Position numbers and translations under genes: made by a program | DNA from: Alphaproteobacteria bacterium | GTDB lineage: Bacteria; Pseudomonadota; Alphaproteobacteria; UBA8366 | Length of the DNA stretch: 64,000 nt | Direction: 5' to 3' | Assembly (NCBI GenBank): GCA_021774335.1 | Contig: JAJFJD010000020.1 | Coordinates: 186,001-250,000 of the forward strand | The notes under the pieces: model-generated | Told to the model about the DNA's origin: nothing | Seen by the model: the letters and a program-made list of their open reading frames with translations, nothing else | Database searches by the model: none | Part shown: piece by piece, positions 34,298 through 42,898 of the stretch | Layout: the number at the start of each line of letters is the position of its first letter | Numbering within the stretch: position 1 is the first letter of the stretch

Positions 34298-35652
34298 CTG
34301 CCACCTGAACTTTGCGGACGGCGATACTCGATGAATTCGAGCAACGCTTCCCGCTGGGTCGGCTTGTCGTCCATCAAGAGCCCGGCGGGCCCGAATTTCG
34401 AAACAACTAATTCAATCGAGCGCCGGACACTCTCTCTTGAGCCAGCGACACCACTGACATAGCGGATCTCGTAAGGATCGAAAAACCATGAAGGTGGCGC
34501 CGATCCGTCAATGAGTTTAATCAAGCGTGCTGCGACAGCGCGATAGTCGCCGTATGTTTTCGTAAAATTTTGGGCATCATTCGCAAGCTTGGACCGCGCC
34601 GCAGGGTTATCCAACAGCACCCGAATTGCGTCCTTGATCCGGTCTGGATGCGTAAAATAGGTGGGTAGTCGAGCCTCTTCGGGAACAACGGAATTCAGAT
34701 CCTCGATCCCATAACCCCCAACGATAACCGGACATCCGAAACAACATGCCTCCTGCGCAAATACGGCTCCGTGCATATCGCTAAAGAGTTCATCGATTAC
34801 AAGATCGGCATTACCGAGAACGTCCATGACTTCTGCAAGTGGCCGACCGGTTATCTCTACATAATCAAACGTATAGCCATCCCGTTCCAGATCACGGAGA
34901 GCATCGCGAATACGATCCGAACCCTTCAGTTCAACGCTGGATGGTGCATGAACCAAACACAATATCTCGCTATCACGATTCTCCCGCCTGCTCCTTGATA
35001 GGGCTTGAGATTTCGCTTCTTCGATCAAATCGAGCTTATGTGGCCCGATTGGATTTCCAAGCACTTGATAGATACAACACGGACCCGTTTGATTGTGCGC
35101 CGACAAGGGATTGTCGACGATGATGTCGGCGAAGCTACGCACATGATCCAGTTCCGTCTTCGTTTTCACCGTCCGTTCGTACAACTCGTCGACGGACAGT
35201 CCGGCCACATTCGGCGCAAGATATGGTGGCCTCGAATCCGATCCATGATACGTGGCGATTATTCGAACACCGCATTTTTTGTAGAGCCAAATTTCGAGAT
35301 CGCGGCCGGTGATTGTGTGCCCCGATTTAATAACCACGGCATCAAAACGTAAGGCAATCCAAACCACCAATGCGTGCGACAAGAACATGTATTGATAAGC
35401 ATAAAATCGATACTTCCAGAACGATGTATCGAGATGCTTATGCGCTTTGAAATATGCCCATTCAGCTATCCGGATGAAGGCTGCACTTTCCCGATGGTTC
35501 CATGTTGAATAACTCGGGTTGCTCAAATCCAGGAATTCCGCGTCATGACCGATGGCACGGAGGCCAGCGGTATAGCTGCTGAAGATTCCACAGATATCAA
35601 GTGGCGCAAGGAAAACTCGGCAGCGCCCGGATCGGGATGAACGCTTTGTCAT
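34291..35652 (-). CDS. Glycosyltransferase, GT-B type
   Basis: A 453-residue protein with a GT-B glycosyltransferase layout. The N terminus CRVFLAPLDICGIFSSYTAGLRAIGHDAEFLDL is an acceptor-domain Rossmann unit. The second half has EILCLVHAPSSVELKGSDRI, VLGNADLVIDELFSDMHGAVFAQEACCFGCPVIVGGYG with a donor-site acidic residue, and HPDRIKDAIRVLLDNPAARSKLANDAQ, a typical GT1/GT4 C-terminal helix. Exact family is not recognised. Its base composition and that of the next three genes upstream is lower in GC than the rest of the operon. It overlaps hisF2 by 7 bases. Confidence 0.75.
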   Translation of the reverse strand: MTKRSSRSGRCRVFLAPLDICGIFSSYTAGLRAIGHDAEFLDLSNPSYSTWNHRESAAFIRIAEWAYFKAHKHLDTSFWKYRFYAYQYMFLSHALVVWIALRFDAVVIKSGHTITGRDLEIWLYKKCGVRIIATYHGSDSRPPYLAPNVAGLSVDELYERTVKTKTELDHVRSFADIIVDNPLSAHNQTGPCCIYQVLGNPIGPHKLDLIEEAKSQALSRSRRENRDSEILCLVHAPSSVELKGSDRIRDALRDLERDGYTFDYVEITGRPLAEVMDVLGNADLVIDELFSDMHGAVFAQEACCFGCPVIVGGYGIEDLNSVVPEEARLPTYFTHPDRIKDAIRVLLDNPAARSKLANDAQNFTKTYGDYRAVAARLIKLIDGSAPPSWFFDPYEIRYVSGVAGSRESVRRSIELVVSKFGPAGLLMDDKPTQREALLEFIEYRRPQSSGGRC

Positions 35653-35670
35653 GGGTGGCGCGAAAGGACG

Positions 35671-36834
35671 CTATTTGCCCAATTCACTCGGGAAGCAAAA
35701 CTTCATATAGAAGCTCTTCGGAACTCGTCCCATTTTCACGAGCACAGAGAAAAATGGTCGCAAAAGTTCGAAGGAACGCTTGTAATTCGGGAATGATCGA
35801 AATGTCTTGATCTCTTTCTTCATGCACTCGTCGAACTCGCTCTCCGAAAACTTCAATCTCTTCTTAACGAGAGACAAGAGTTCATCCGGGCAAGTTACAG
35901 GCTCCGCTAGGTCAGCTAATCCGTCCCTGCGTGAAAGTTGCCCTGACCGCACAAGCGCTGCGGTTCCAAGCTGACGCAAATCTGTCGTCGTACGATTTGG
36001 CAGGAAATATTGGTACCAAAAGGTCGTGTATCGATTCTCCAAATGATGGCCGCCATACCAGACCCAGCCAAAGTCACGCGCAAGCATTCCCTTGGCCTCC
36101 TCCTTGTTGTAGGTGATGTTGTAGAGTGGCCGCACCCGCTTAATCTGTTTAACGGCAATCCACCATATGAAGCGAGCCAGCGACATATTGGGATACGTCT
36201 TCATTCGCCGCTCCCCATATGCCTTGTGAATAGAAGCAATATAACGACCGTCCATATAGGCCCAGTCGAGCGGCGCTATTCCTTCCGTCCGAAATGAGTG
36301 TCCTTCGACAATGTACTTGATTCCGTGTTTTTCGGCCGCGCGATACAACACTGACGCCAAGGCCAGATCGGTCGGTGCCTCGAGATCACGCGAGCCTGAA
36401 AGCAGAAAGGACCGCAGGATATCGTCAAACTCCTTGCCGTCGACCACATAGGTATAAAGGTCAACGTCCAATTTATTCACGACGTTGTAGATATTCTGCG
36501 TCGCCGTCGGCGAGTTCCACGTATTGTCAAAATGCACGGCCAATGGCTTAAGACCAAGCTCGACCATCTTAACTAGCAAGAATGATGAGTCGCACCCGCC
36601 GCTGACACCGACAACGCAATCATATTTTTTTCCCTTGGAATCCTCTTTGATTTCGTCGGCCAAAGAGTCCAGGTACCGTTGTCCTTCTATTCCGTCAGGA
36701 TATTGCGCTTCCAACTCATCGTGTATGTCGCAGTAATTGCAAACCCCTTCGTCATCGAAACTGATCCGCGGGATTGTTTCGTCATAGGTGCATCGGCTGC
36801 ACACTTGGATGTTCGAATGAGTCATGGATTCCAT
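35671..36834 (-). CDS. N-acetyl sugar amidotransferase (WbpG/WbuX/PseA-type)
   Basis: A 387-residue ATP-pyrophosphatase that, with HisH and HisF2, converts an N-acetyl group to acetamidino using glutamine-derived ammonia. Two CxxC pairs (C12/C15 and C32/C35, in VCSRCTYDET and GVCNYCDIHD) form a probable zinc site. The PP-loop GVSGGCDSS follows at residues 76-84. Downstream, EGHSFRTEGIAPLDWAYMDGRYI and the basic C terminus are typical of the family. Known examples act in 3-acetamidino-mannuronate, acetamidino-fucosamine or acetamidino-pseudaminate synthesis. The WbpB/D/E set in this operon favours the uronic acid. ATG at 36825 (three codons in) is an alternative start. Confidence 0.92.
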   Translation of the reverse strand: MESMTHSNIQVCSRCTYDETIPRISFDDEGVCNYCDIHDELEAQYPDGIEGQRYLDSLADEIKEDSKGKKYDCVVGVSGGCDSSFLLVKMVELGLKPLAVHFDNTWNSPTATQNIYNVVNKLDVDLYTYVVDGKEFDDILRSFLLSGSRDLEAPTDLALASVLYRAAEKHGIKYIVEGHSFRTEGIAPLDWAYMDGRYIASIHKAYGERRMKTYPNMSLARFIWWIAVKQIKRVRPLYNITYNKEEAKGMLARDFGWVWYGGHHLENRYTTFWYQYFLPNRTTTDLRQLGTAALVRSGQLSRRDGLADLAEPVTCPDELLSLVKKRLKFSESEFDECMKKEIKTFRSFPNYKRSFELLRPFFSVLVKMGRVPKSFYMKFCFPSELGK

Positions 36835-36839
36835 ATGTA

Positions 36840-37766
36840 CTATGCCAGCCGTTGCAGCGTGCTTTTTAGAACTGTTGGCGCCGGCACGACTTCGCCAGCT
36901 ACCAGGAGCGACGATACTTTAATCGCCGAGCTCTGCCCACAAGCGACGACAACACCGTCACCGGAGACCTCCAAGACCTGACCAGGCGTCCCGAGATAGA
37001 CACGCGAATCGATTGCCGACGCAAAAATAGTGATCCTCGTGTCCGCATTGTCATACGTGAAGGCGCCCGGATATGGCGGTGCTTGCGCCCGGATAAAATT
37101 GTGGATATCCCGGGCCGATTGTGTCCAATCGATCCGCCCATCGGCCTCTACCCTACGACCGCAATAACTTGCTTGATCATGATCCTGGACTGTCAGTTTT
37201 ATCTTACCAGCCAGGTAGTCCGACCAAACGGCTGGCAGATCGCGTTCGACTTCGGTTTCGATTTTCCGCAACGCATCGGCGATCGTATCGTCACATGCCA
37301 AGTTGACTCGCACCTGATGCAGCAAATCACCATCGTCCATTTCACTTGTAAACTTGAACACTGACGCGCCGATATACTCGTCACCATTGATGATCGACCA
37401 GACCAACGGGGCCCATCCCCTATACTTTGGAAGCAGACTGTTATGCAATCCGAAACAGCCTTGCGGTACAGATTCCACAATATCAGTAGGGAGAATCCCG
37501 TACCAACCACAAGCCATCAGTACGTCGGGTGAAAGTTTACGCAGAAGGTCGTTGGCCATCATCACACTCGGCGTGACCGTCAGTTCCAATCTGGCCTCCG
37601 CGACAAATGTCTGGAAACCATCAAGCGCGCAGCGCGGATCATCCTGATCATCGGGGCAGATTACATGCCACCGTACCGGCACCTCGGCGCTGCATAGAGC
37701 CTTCAGTACCGTCAATCCGAAACTTTTGCTGCCCAGATAAACAGCTTGATGTTGTGCGAGCGGCAC
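36840..37766 (-). CDS. Formyltransferase family protein (sugar N-formyltransferase-like)
   Basis: A 308-residue protein of the Fmt fold: an N-terminal Rossmann-like formyl-tetrahydrofolate domain (1-190) and a smaller C-terminal barrel. The core LHNSLLPKYRGWAPLVWSIINGDE contains the catalytic His (H108), and D144 matches the catalytic Asp of ArnA and Fmt by spacing. The usual Asn two residues before the His is Gly106 here. That change occurs in part of the family in glycan clusters and may mean altered chemistry. Likely product is an N-formylated amino sugar made from an aminotransferase product. Gaps to neighbours are 5 and 9 bases. Confidence 0.85.
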   Translation of the reverse strand: MPLAQHQAVYLGSKSFGLTVLKALCSAEVPVRWHVICPDDQDDPRCALDGFQTFVAEARLELTVTPSVMMANDLLRKLSPDVLMACGWYGILPTDIVESVPQGCFGLHNSLLPKYRGWAPLVWSIINGDEYIGASVFKFTSEMDDGDLLHQVRVNLACDDTIADALRKIETEVERDLPAVWSDYLAGKIKLTVQDHDQASYCGRRVEADGRIDWTQSARDIHNFIRAQAPPYPGAFTYDNADTRITIFASAIDSRVYLGTPGQVLEVSGDGVVVACGQSSAIKVSSLLVAGEVVPAPTVLKSTLQRLA

Positions 37767-37775
37767 TGACCGTCC

Positions 37776-38900
37776 CTACTTACCAGTGCGCCGATACGAC
37801 TGGGTTAGATTTGATTTCAGAATATCAACCACAGCTGCGACATCGGCCTCTTGCATGCCCGAAATCAACGGCAGCGTCAGTGACTGATTTTGGGCGGACA
37901 AGGCGTTCGGCAGGTCACCTGATTCATAGCCGAACCGCTTGAAAGCCAGATGGTCATGCATTGCATAAGTCCCAAGCGTAACTTCGACACCGTCCTCCTT
38001 CATTGCTGCGATCAAGGTATCGCGACAAATATCATCGTCCAGCAGTATTACAAATGATTGAAACGAACATTGTTCTTCACGCGCACTCAAAGGGAGCGCG
38101 ACTGCATTCAATGGTTCCAATAGCTGCAAATAGAGCCTCGCGATACGACGGCGTTCATCAACGATCGCATCTATGCGCTTCAGCTGCGCCAAACCGAGTG
38201 CGGCCTGGATCTCGGTCATCCGATAATTATAGCCGTTGTCGACGAAACGCATGCCGGTATTCGAGGAGATGCCGCCATGTGTACGCAGGATGGTCAATCG
38301 CTCAATTACGGCGGCATCGTCGGTCGTGATCATCCCACCCTCGCCGGTTGTCAAAACTTTTCGAGGATGAAAACTGAACGCAGCCGCATTGCCAATCGAA
38401 CCGCATCTGAATCCTCCTGTGCTAGATGCGATTGCACAAGCCGCATCCTCAAGAACCAGAAGTCCGGTATCTTCAGAAAACTGCTTGATCTCTTCCCCGG
38501 ACACGGGCTGCCCAAAGGGATGAATGATCATGATCGCTTTCGTCTTCTTCGTAACCTTCGCCCGCGCGTCATCCAAATCCAAATCAAACCGATCAGGCAA
38601 ACAATCGACCATTATCGGCACGGCGCCCGTTTGAACGATAGCGTTTCCGGAAGCAGGAAAAGTGAAATCCGAAACCAGCACTTCATCCCCAGGCCCGATT
38701 CCAAAAGCCACCAGACACAAGTGGAGCGCGGTCGTCGCTGAGGTAGTGGTTACCGCATGTTTTACGCCGATATAATTGGCGAACTCACGCTCGAACGTTT
38801 CCACGTAATTTCCTGACGTTAGGCGGCCGGAGTCGAGGATCGCCTTGATGTCATCAGCGACCTCATCAAATGAAATATCAGGTTTTATTAGGGGGATCAT
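37776..38900 (-). CDS. DegT/DnrJ/EryC1/StrS family sugar aminotransferase
   Basis: A 374-residue PLP enzyme from ATG 38900, whose ATGA overlap with the upstream epimerase stop decides the start. PLP-lysine lies in FSFHPRKVLTTGEGG near residue 180, GDEVLVSDFTFPASG and VLEDAACAIAS complete the cofactor site. It sits next to the formyltransferase, so it may provide the amine that is formylated. It is about as long as its three relatives in the window, and lower in GC than the epimerase just upstream. The keto-sugar used is unknown. Confidence 0.9.
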   Translation of the reverse strand: MIPLIKPDISFDEVADDIKAILDSGRLTSGNYVETFEREFANYIGVKHAVTTTSATTALHLCLVAFGIGPGDEVLVSDFTFPASGNAIVQTGAVPIMVDCLPDRFDLDLDDARAKVTKKTKAIMIIHPFGQPVSGEEIKQFSEDTGLLVLEDAACAIASSTGGFRCGSIGNAAAFSFHPRKVLTTGEGGMITTDDAAVIERLTILRTHGGISSNTGMRFVDNGYNYRMTEIQAALGLAQLKRIDAIVDERRRIARLYLQLLEPLNAVALPLSAREEQCSFQSFVILLDDDICRDTLIAAMKEDGVEVTLGTYAMHDHLAFKRFGYESGDLPNALSAQNQSLTLPLISGMQEADVAAVVDILKSNLTQSYRRTGK

Positions 38901-39880
38901 CGGCGGTTCCGGCTTCGGTACCATTCGACCGTCTTCGATAGCCCGTCTTCCAAACCGGTCGGCGCAACATCACCAATCAACGCCTTCGCCTTGTCGACAC
39001 CCGCTAGATGCCGACGGACATCGGCGGTTCGGCCGGGCTGCCAGTCGATTTCACCGTCATAGCCGAGGGCCTCGCTGACACCCTCCACGATTGCCTTGAT
39101 CGTGGTCTCGCGGCCGCTGGCCAGGTTGAAGACTCCGCCTCGGGCATCGTCGCATTTCGCGAAGCGCATCAGCCCGTCGACCGTATCCTGGACATAAACG
39201 AAATCGCGCGTCTGCAGACCGTCGCCTTGGATGACCGGCTTGTCGCCGTTGAGAATGCGTTTGATCGTGAGCGGCACGATCGCCGCCAACGCGCCGTCGT
39301 TCTGACGCGGACCGTAATTGTTGAACGGCCGCACCGTCGTAACGTTGATATCGTACTGATTAACGTAGGATGCGAGTGCAAGGTCGGCCGCCGCCTTTCC
39401 CGCCGCATAGGTCGTTTCCGCCAACATCGGATGGTCTTCGTCCATCGGCGTCCGCACGGCCGATCCGTAAACCTCGGATGTCGAGACGTGGACGAGCCGG
39501 TCATAGGCCCCGCCCCGCAGCAGATCCGCCAGGATCAGCGCAATATCAAGATTGACGCTGCATGCGCCGGCAGGATTGAAAAACGAATAGAGCAATGCCT
39601 TGGTCGCTAAGTTGAAGACGATATCCGGCTTCTCGGCGCCAATCACCGCTTCCATTGCCGTTCGTTCGCCAGCGTCTTCGCGATAGAGATGGAAACGGTC
39701 TTGTTGCTCCGCGGCTTGGTCGATGTTTTCCATCTTGCCGAGGAAAAAATTGTCGACAACGGCAACGCGCGCGCAACCCGCGGCCAACAGAGCATCCACC
39801 AGATGGCTTCCGACGAAGCCCGCGCCGCCGGTCACGACGGCACGCTTGCCCGAGAAGTCCGGCCGTTCCGATGCTGTCAT
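38897..39880 (-). CDS. NAD-dependent epimerase/dehydratase (extended SDR)
   Basis: A 327-residue extended SDR from ATG 39880, overlapping the upstream oxidoreductase stop by 4 bases. NAD-binding TGGAGFVGSHLVDALLAAG begins near residue 15; the catalytic triad is in HVSTSEVYGS (Ser/Thr) and TYAAGKAAADL (Tyr-x3-Lys). RPFNNYGPRQ is typical of UDP-glucose 4-epimerase and UDP-glucuronate decarboxylase groups. It makes or converts a nucleotide sugar in the cytoplasm. The 4-bp overlaps with genes on both sides make co-translation likely. Confidence 0.88.
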   Translation of the reverse strand: MTASERPDFSGKRAVVTGGAGFVGSHLVDALLAAGCARVAVVDNFFLGKMENIDQAAEQQDRFHLYREDAGERTAMEAVIGAEKPDIVFNLATKALLYSFFNPAGACSVNLDIALILADLLRGGAYDRLVHVSTSEVYGSAVRTPMDEDHPMLAETTYAAGKAAADLALASYVNQYDINVTTVRPFNNYGPRQNDGALAAIVPLTIKRILNGDKPVIQGDGLQTRDFVYVQDTVDGLMRFAKCDDARGGVFNLASGRETTIKAIVEGVSEALGYDGEIDWQPGRTADVRRHLAGVDKAKALIGDVAPTGLEDGLSKTVEWYRSRNRR

Positions 39881-40890
39881 TGTCGTTCTCCCTCCTGGAG
39901 ACAATCCTGGATCAGACGAACAAGGCGCAGTGCCGCCAATCCATCCTCACCCGGCGTGAGCGGCGCCAAGTCCTCCATGATGACCTGCGCGAAATGGCCC
40001 AACTCCATCTGCAACGGCTCCGTCCGGCGAACCTGAACCCGCTCCATCGCGATATCCAGCGCGTAGTCGCCGAACTGCGAGACGCCCTTTGGCATCTTCA
40101 CGGTGTCCTGGAGATAAACTTCGATACTCTGGTCGATGTAGTCGACGTCGATATACCCGACATCTGTCGTTACGGTCAGCTTCCGCACCGTGTTCTGCGT
40201 GATCCGACTGGCCGTTAGGCAAGCAACCGAGTCATTGGCAAAGCGCAGCAGGGCGATCACATGATCACCGCCCGGCGACCCGAAGGTGCGAACCGCCTGT
40301 GCCTCGACGGAGACAATTTCCGCTTTGACCAGGGCCATCACGATGTCCAGGTCGTGGACCATCAGGTCGGCGACCACGTCGACATCGGTTATCCGCTTGC
40401 CGACGGAGCTAAGCCGCCGGGCGTCGATCGCCTGAATGGTCTGATTGCCATCAAGCAGAAGAGACAATTGCTGCACGGCGGGATTGAACCGCTCGATATG
40501 GCCAACCAAGAGCTTCGCGTTCGATGCCTGGGCCGCGGCGATCAGATCGGAACATTCTTGCTCCGTCACGGCCAACGGCTTTTCGATCAGACAATGTACG
40601 CCGGCCTCCAACATCTGCAGCCCGACGTCCCGGTGCGTCGACGTCGGCGAACAGATACTGACCGCATCCACCTGATCGGCAATCTCGGCCAGCGTCGCGA
40701 AAGGACTGCAGTCGAACTGTTCGGCCGCGGCGGACGTGACCGCGGAATCGAGATCGTAGACGCCGACCAAATCGACATTCTTAAGCATTCCGTAAACGCG
40801 AAGGTGGTTGCGCCCCATATTCCCGGCGCCAATAACCGCCACCCGCACCGGTCCTTTCATCGCGCCGGCCGTTTTTCGTCCGTTGGTCAT
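39877..40890 (-). CDS. Gfo/Idh/MocA family sugar oxidoreductase (WbpB-like)
   Basis: A 337-residue NAD(P)-dependent oxidoreductase. The start ATG 40890 is 4 bases after the stop of the acetyltransferase and has GACGGG before it; the frame stays open much further upstream, but without similarity. The dinucleotide loop is VIGAGNMGRNHLRVYG near residue 17, and the family EKP motif appears as LIEKPLAV near 100. WbpB relatives oxidise C3 of UDP-GlcNAc uronic acid to the 3-keto form before transamination. It is paired with a WbpD-like acetyltransferase as separate genes, while another such pair is fused at 51233-52819. Confidence 0.88.
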   Translation of the reverse strand: MTNGRKTAGAMKGPVRVAVIGAGNMGRNHLRVYGMLKNVDLVGVYDLDSAVTSAAAEQFDCSPFATLAEIADQVDAVSICSPTSTHRDVGLQMLEAGVHCLIEKPLAVTEQECSDLIAAAQASNAKLLVGHIERFNPAVQQLSLLLDGNQTIQAIDARRLSSVGKRITDVDVVADLMVHDLDIVMALVKAEIVSVEAQAVRTFGSPGGDHVIALLRFANDSVACLTASRITQNTVRKLTVTTDVGYIDVDYIDQSIEVYLQDTVKMPKGVSQFGDYALDIAMERVQVRRTEPLQMELGHFAQVIMEDLAPLTPGEDGLAALRLVRLIQDCLQEGERQ

Positions 40891-40894
40891 CCCG

Positions 40895-41452
40895 TCACGA
40901 CCCTTGAAGTTTCTTATCGTTAAGGCGGTCGGAATCCGGCAGACCGTCGGCCGGTGAAACATGCAACCGGTGTCCGGCCATGGTGACATAGTCGACCACA
41001 CGCGCCGGGCATCCAAGGACCAAGGCATGCGGCGGCACGTCCGCGGTAACGACCGCGCCCGCCCCGACCATGCAATGCCGGCCCAAGGTGACGCCACAAA
41101 CGATCGTCGAATTCGCGCCGACGCTGGCACCGTCTTCCACGATCGTTTTTTCGATCTGCCAGTCCTCGGCATGGGCTCTCGGCCGGAGATCGTTCGTGAA
41201 GGTCGCGTTTGGCCCAACGAAAACATCGTTGCCGATCGTTACGCCGTGATAGACGGACACACCGTTCTGAATCTTGCAGCGATCGCCGATCCGCGTCTCG
41301 AAATCGACATAGGCGGACTGACCGATGTTGCAATCCACACCGACGACGGCGCGTTCGCGGATTTTGGTCCAGTTCCAGATCATCGATCCTTCACCGATCT
41401 CCGCGGTCGGATGAACGATCGCCGTATCGTCGATATACGTTTTACGAGCCAT
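40895..41452 (-). CDS. Hexapeptide N-acetyltransferase (WbpD-like)
   Basis: A 185-residue left-handed beta-helix acetyltransferase starting at ATG 41452 (MARKTYIDDTAIVHP). Hexapeptide repeats run from EIGEGSMIWNWTKI to [17 protein letters not shown], closing with GAGAVVTADVPPHALVLGCPAR, the layout of WbpD/WlbB enzymes that acetylate the 3-amino group of UDP-GlcNAc(3N)A. The loop KIQNGVSVYHGVTIGNDVFVG is shared almost unchanged with the fused copy at 51233. The acetyl group added would be the substrate for the acetamidino-forming amidotransferase at 35671. The last 25 residues are polar and not conserved. Confidence 0.86.
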   Translation of the reverse strand: MARKTYIDDTAIVHPTAEIGEGSMIWNWTKIRERAVVGVDCNIGQSAYVDFETRIGDRCKIQNGVSVYHGVTIGNDVFVGPNATFTNDLRPRAHAEDWQIEKTIVEDGASVGANSTIVCGVTLGRHCMVGAGAVVTADVPPHALVLGCPARVVDYVTMAGHRLHVSPADGLPDSDRLNDKKLQGS

Positions 41453-41460
41453 GAGTATGG

Positions 41461-42567
41461 TCAGCCGACGGCCCGTTCGGCCGCTTCTTCTATGGTCGAT
41501 GCGATTTCCGGATTCATCGTGTGCCGTTGCACCGAGAAGGACGGCGGCTTCTCCTTCGAAAGGTCGGGCATGCCATAGCTCGAGCACAGGCGGCAGATAT
41601 CGATGTTCCCCTGATCCGTCAGGATCCGCCGCCGGAAATCGCGGGACCGGCGGCTGTTGAAAGTGCGCAGTACACCGTCTTCGAAGACATTGCCGAGAAC
41701 GTGGTGACCGTTCGGATCGCGGCAGCATGGGACGGCATCACCGTTCCAGTTGATCTGCATCGAATTCCAGATCCACACACATTCGTTTTCCGGAATCATC
41801 TTCGGCCGGAGCGTCCCCTGATCGAAGGCCTGTTCGTCGTAATACCAATATTTCTTATCGCGTGGCAGATACGCATATCCTTCGAGCATATTGCGGACGC
41901 ACGGGTCGACCACGTTCGCCACGTCTACGCCGATCTCTTCAGCCCATTTCAGGAACTCAGGCACCTCATGCTCGTTATGACGCATGACGATGAAGCCGAC
42001 CTCGATCTGGACATTGGACTCCGGATGTTTGCGCCGTTCTTCGATCAGCGCATACAGGTTTTCGTGAGCCTTTTTCAGGCTGCTCGCGACCCGGTACCGG
42101 CTATGCGTTTCCTCGGTCATTCCACCGAGCTGGAAACTGATTTTGTTTATGTCGGAATAGATGACGCCAACCGGATCGACGAAATCGCCGTTGGTACAGG
42201 TTTCAACGTAAATGCCCTTGGCCCGGGTATAGCGGATCATGTCATAGGCGTGCTTATTCAGGAACGGCTCGCCCATGAAATAGTATAACAGCGAATTTGT
42301 ATGCTTGGCCGTCTGATCGACGAAGGTTTCATAAGCCTGCTTGTCGAGCATGCCCTTCCGGCGATCCATCTCATTTTTCCCGGTCTCGCAGACAGGGCAT
42401 TTAGCGTTGCAGGCATTGGTCGGCTCGATCGCAATATGGACCGGCGCCATCAGCGGGCCAACCCGGCCCATCTGCGCCATGCCCGTGTTCCATACGAAAG
42501 ACTGCCAGCCCTTCGGGTTCGCCTTGGCGATCCGGGAGACGGTTCGAATTTTACTGATGACACCCAT
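41461..42567 (-). CDS. Radical SAM protein with SPASM domain
   Basis: A 368-residue radical SAM enzyme. The cluster-binding CxxxCxxC motif is in EPTNACNAKCPVCETGKNEM near residue 55, and the C-terminal SPASM-like domain has further cysteines in WIWNSMQINWNGDAVPCCRD and DICRLCSSYG. Such enzymes in polysaccharide loci can catalyse sugar dehydration, epimerisation or methyl transfer; the substrate here is unknown. The extended N-terminal 45 residues (ISKIRTVSRIAKANPKGW) are amphipathic. It stands immediately upstream of the WbpD-like gene (8-base gap), and a 35-base gap lies before it. Confidence 0.87.
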   Translation of the reverse strand: MGVISKIRTVSRIAKANPKGWQSFVWNTGMAQMGRVGPLMAPVHIAIEPTNACNAKCPVCETGKNEMDRRKGMLDKQAYETFVDQTAKHTNSLLYYFMGEPFLNKHAYDMIRYTRAKGIYVETCTNGDFVDPVGVIYSDINKISFQLGGMTEETHSRYRVASSLKKAHENLYALIEERRKHPESNVQIEVGFIVMRHNEHEVPEFLKWAEEIGVDVANVVDPCVRNMLEGYAYLPRDKKYWYYDEQAFDQGTLRPKMIPENECVWIWNSMQINWNGDAVPCCRDPNGHHVLGNVFEDGVLRTFNSRRSRDFRRRILTDQGNIDICRLCSSYGMPDLSKEKPPSFSVQRHTMNPEIASTIEEAAERAVG

Positions 42568-42602
42568 TTATACACTCACTCGAATTATCGCTGCACCGGA
42601 AC

Positions 42603-42896
42603 TCACCGCGGCCACGTATCGTGAACCGATAGAACTTTACTAAGCGCGTCCGAAAGTGCGTCGCGCAGCGCCGCTTCGTCGGAAATATCCCGCAACTGCT
42701 CGGTATGGATCAGCGCCAACTCGCCGTTCTTGCGCGGAATGTGGATTTCCAAGGCGCCTTGAAGGACGCCATTGGCATCTACGCCGGTATCCGCCGCCAG
42801 GCTGACGACCGGCGCATCACGACCGCCGAACTGATCCATCTTCAGCCGCGACAACATTTCTTCAAGCGCTCCCATGAGATCCAGATTCCCGGACAT
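42603..42896 (-). CDS. Small conserved-looking protein of unknown function
   Basis: A 97-residue protein with an amphipathic N-terminal helix (LMGALEEMLSRLKM), a central beta region with ALEIHIPRKNGELALIHTE, and a C-terminal helix rich in Ala, Leu and Asp. There is no signal peptide, membrane segment or known motif. Its ATG lies two bases after the TAG of the upstream acyltransferase (TAGCGATG), and codon use matches neighbours, so it is very likely a real gene. Location between an acyltransferase and a radical SAM enzyme suggests an accessory or chaperone-like role, but nothing in the sequence proves it. Confidence 0.65.
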   Translation of the reverse strand: MSGNLDLMGALEEMLSRLKMDQFGGRDAPVVSLAADTGVDANGVLQGALEIHIPRKNGELALIHTEQLRDISDEAALRDALSDALSKVLSVHDTWPR

Positions 42897-42898
42897 CG

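Noticed and set aside
42603..42896. 97-residue protein as an acyl carrier protein next to an acyltransferase
   Set aside because: There is no DSL-type serine motif for phosphopantetheine attachment.
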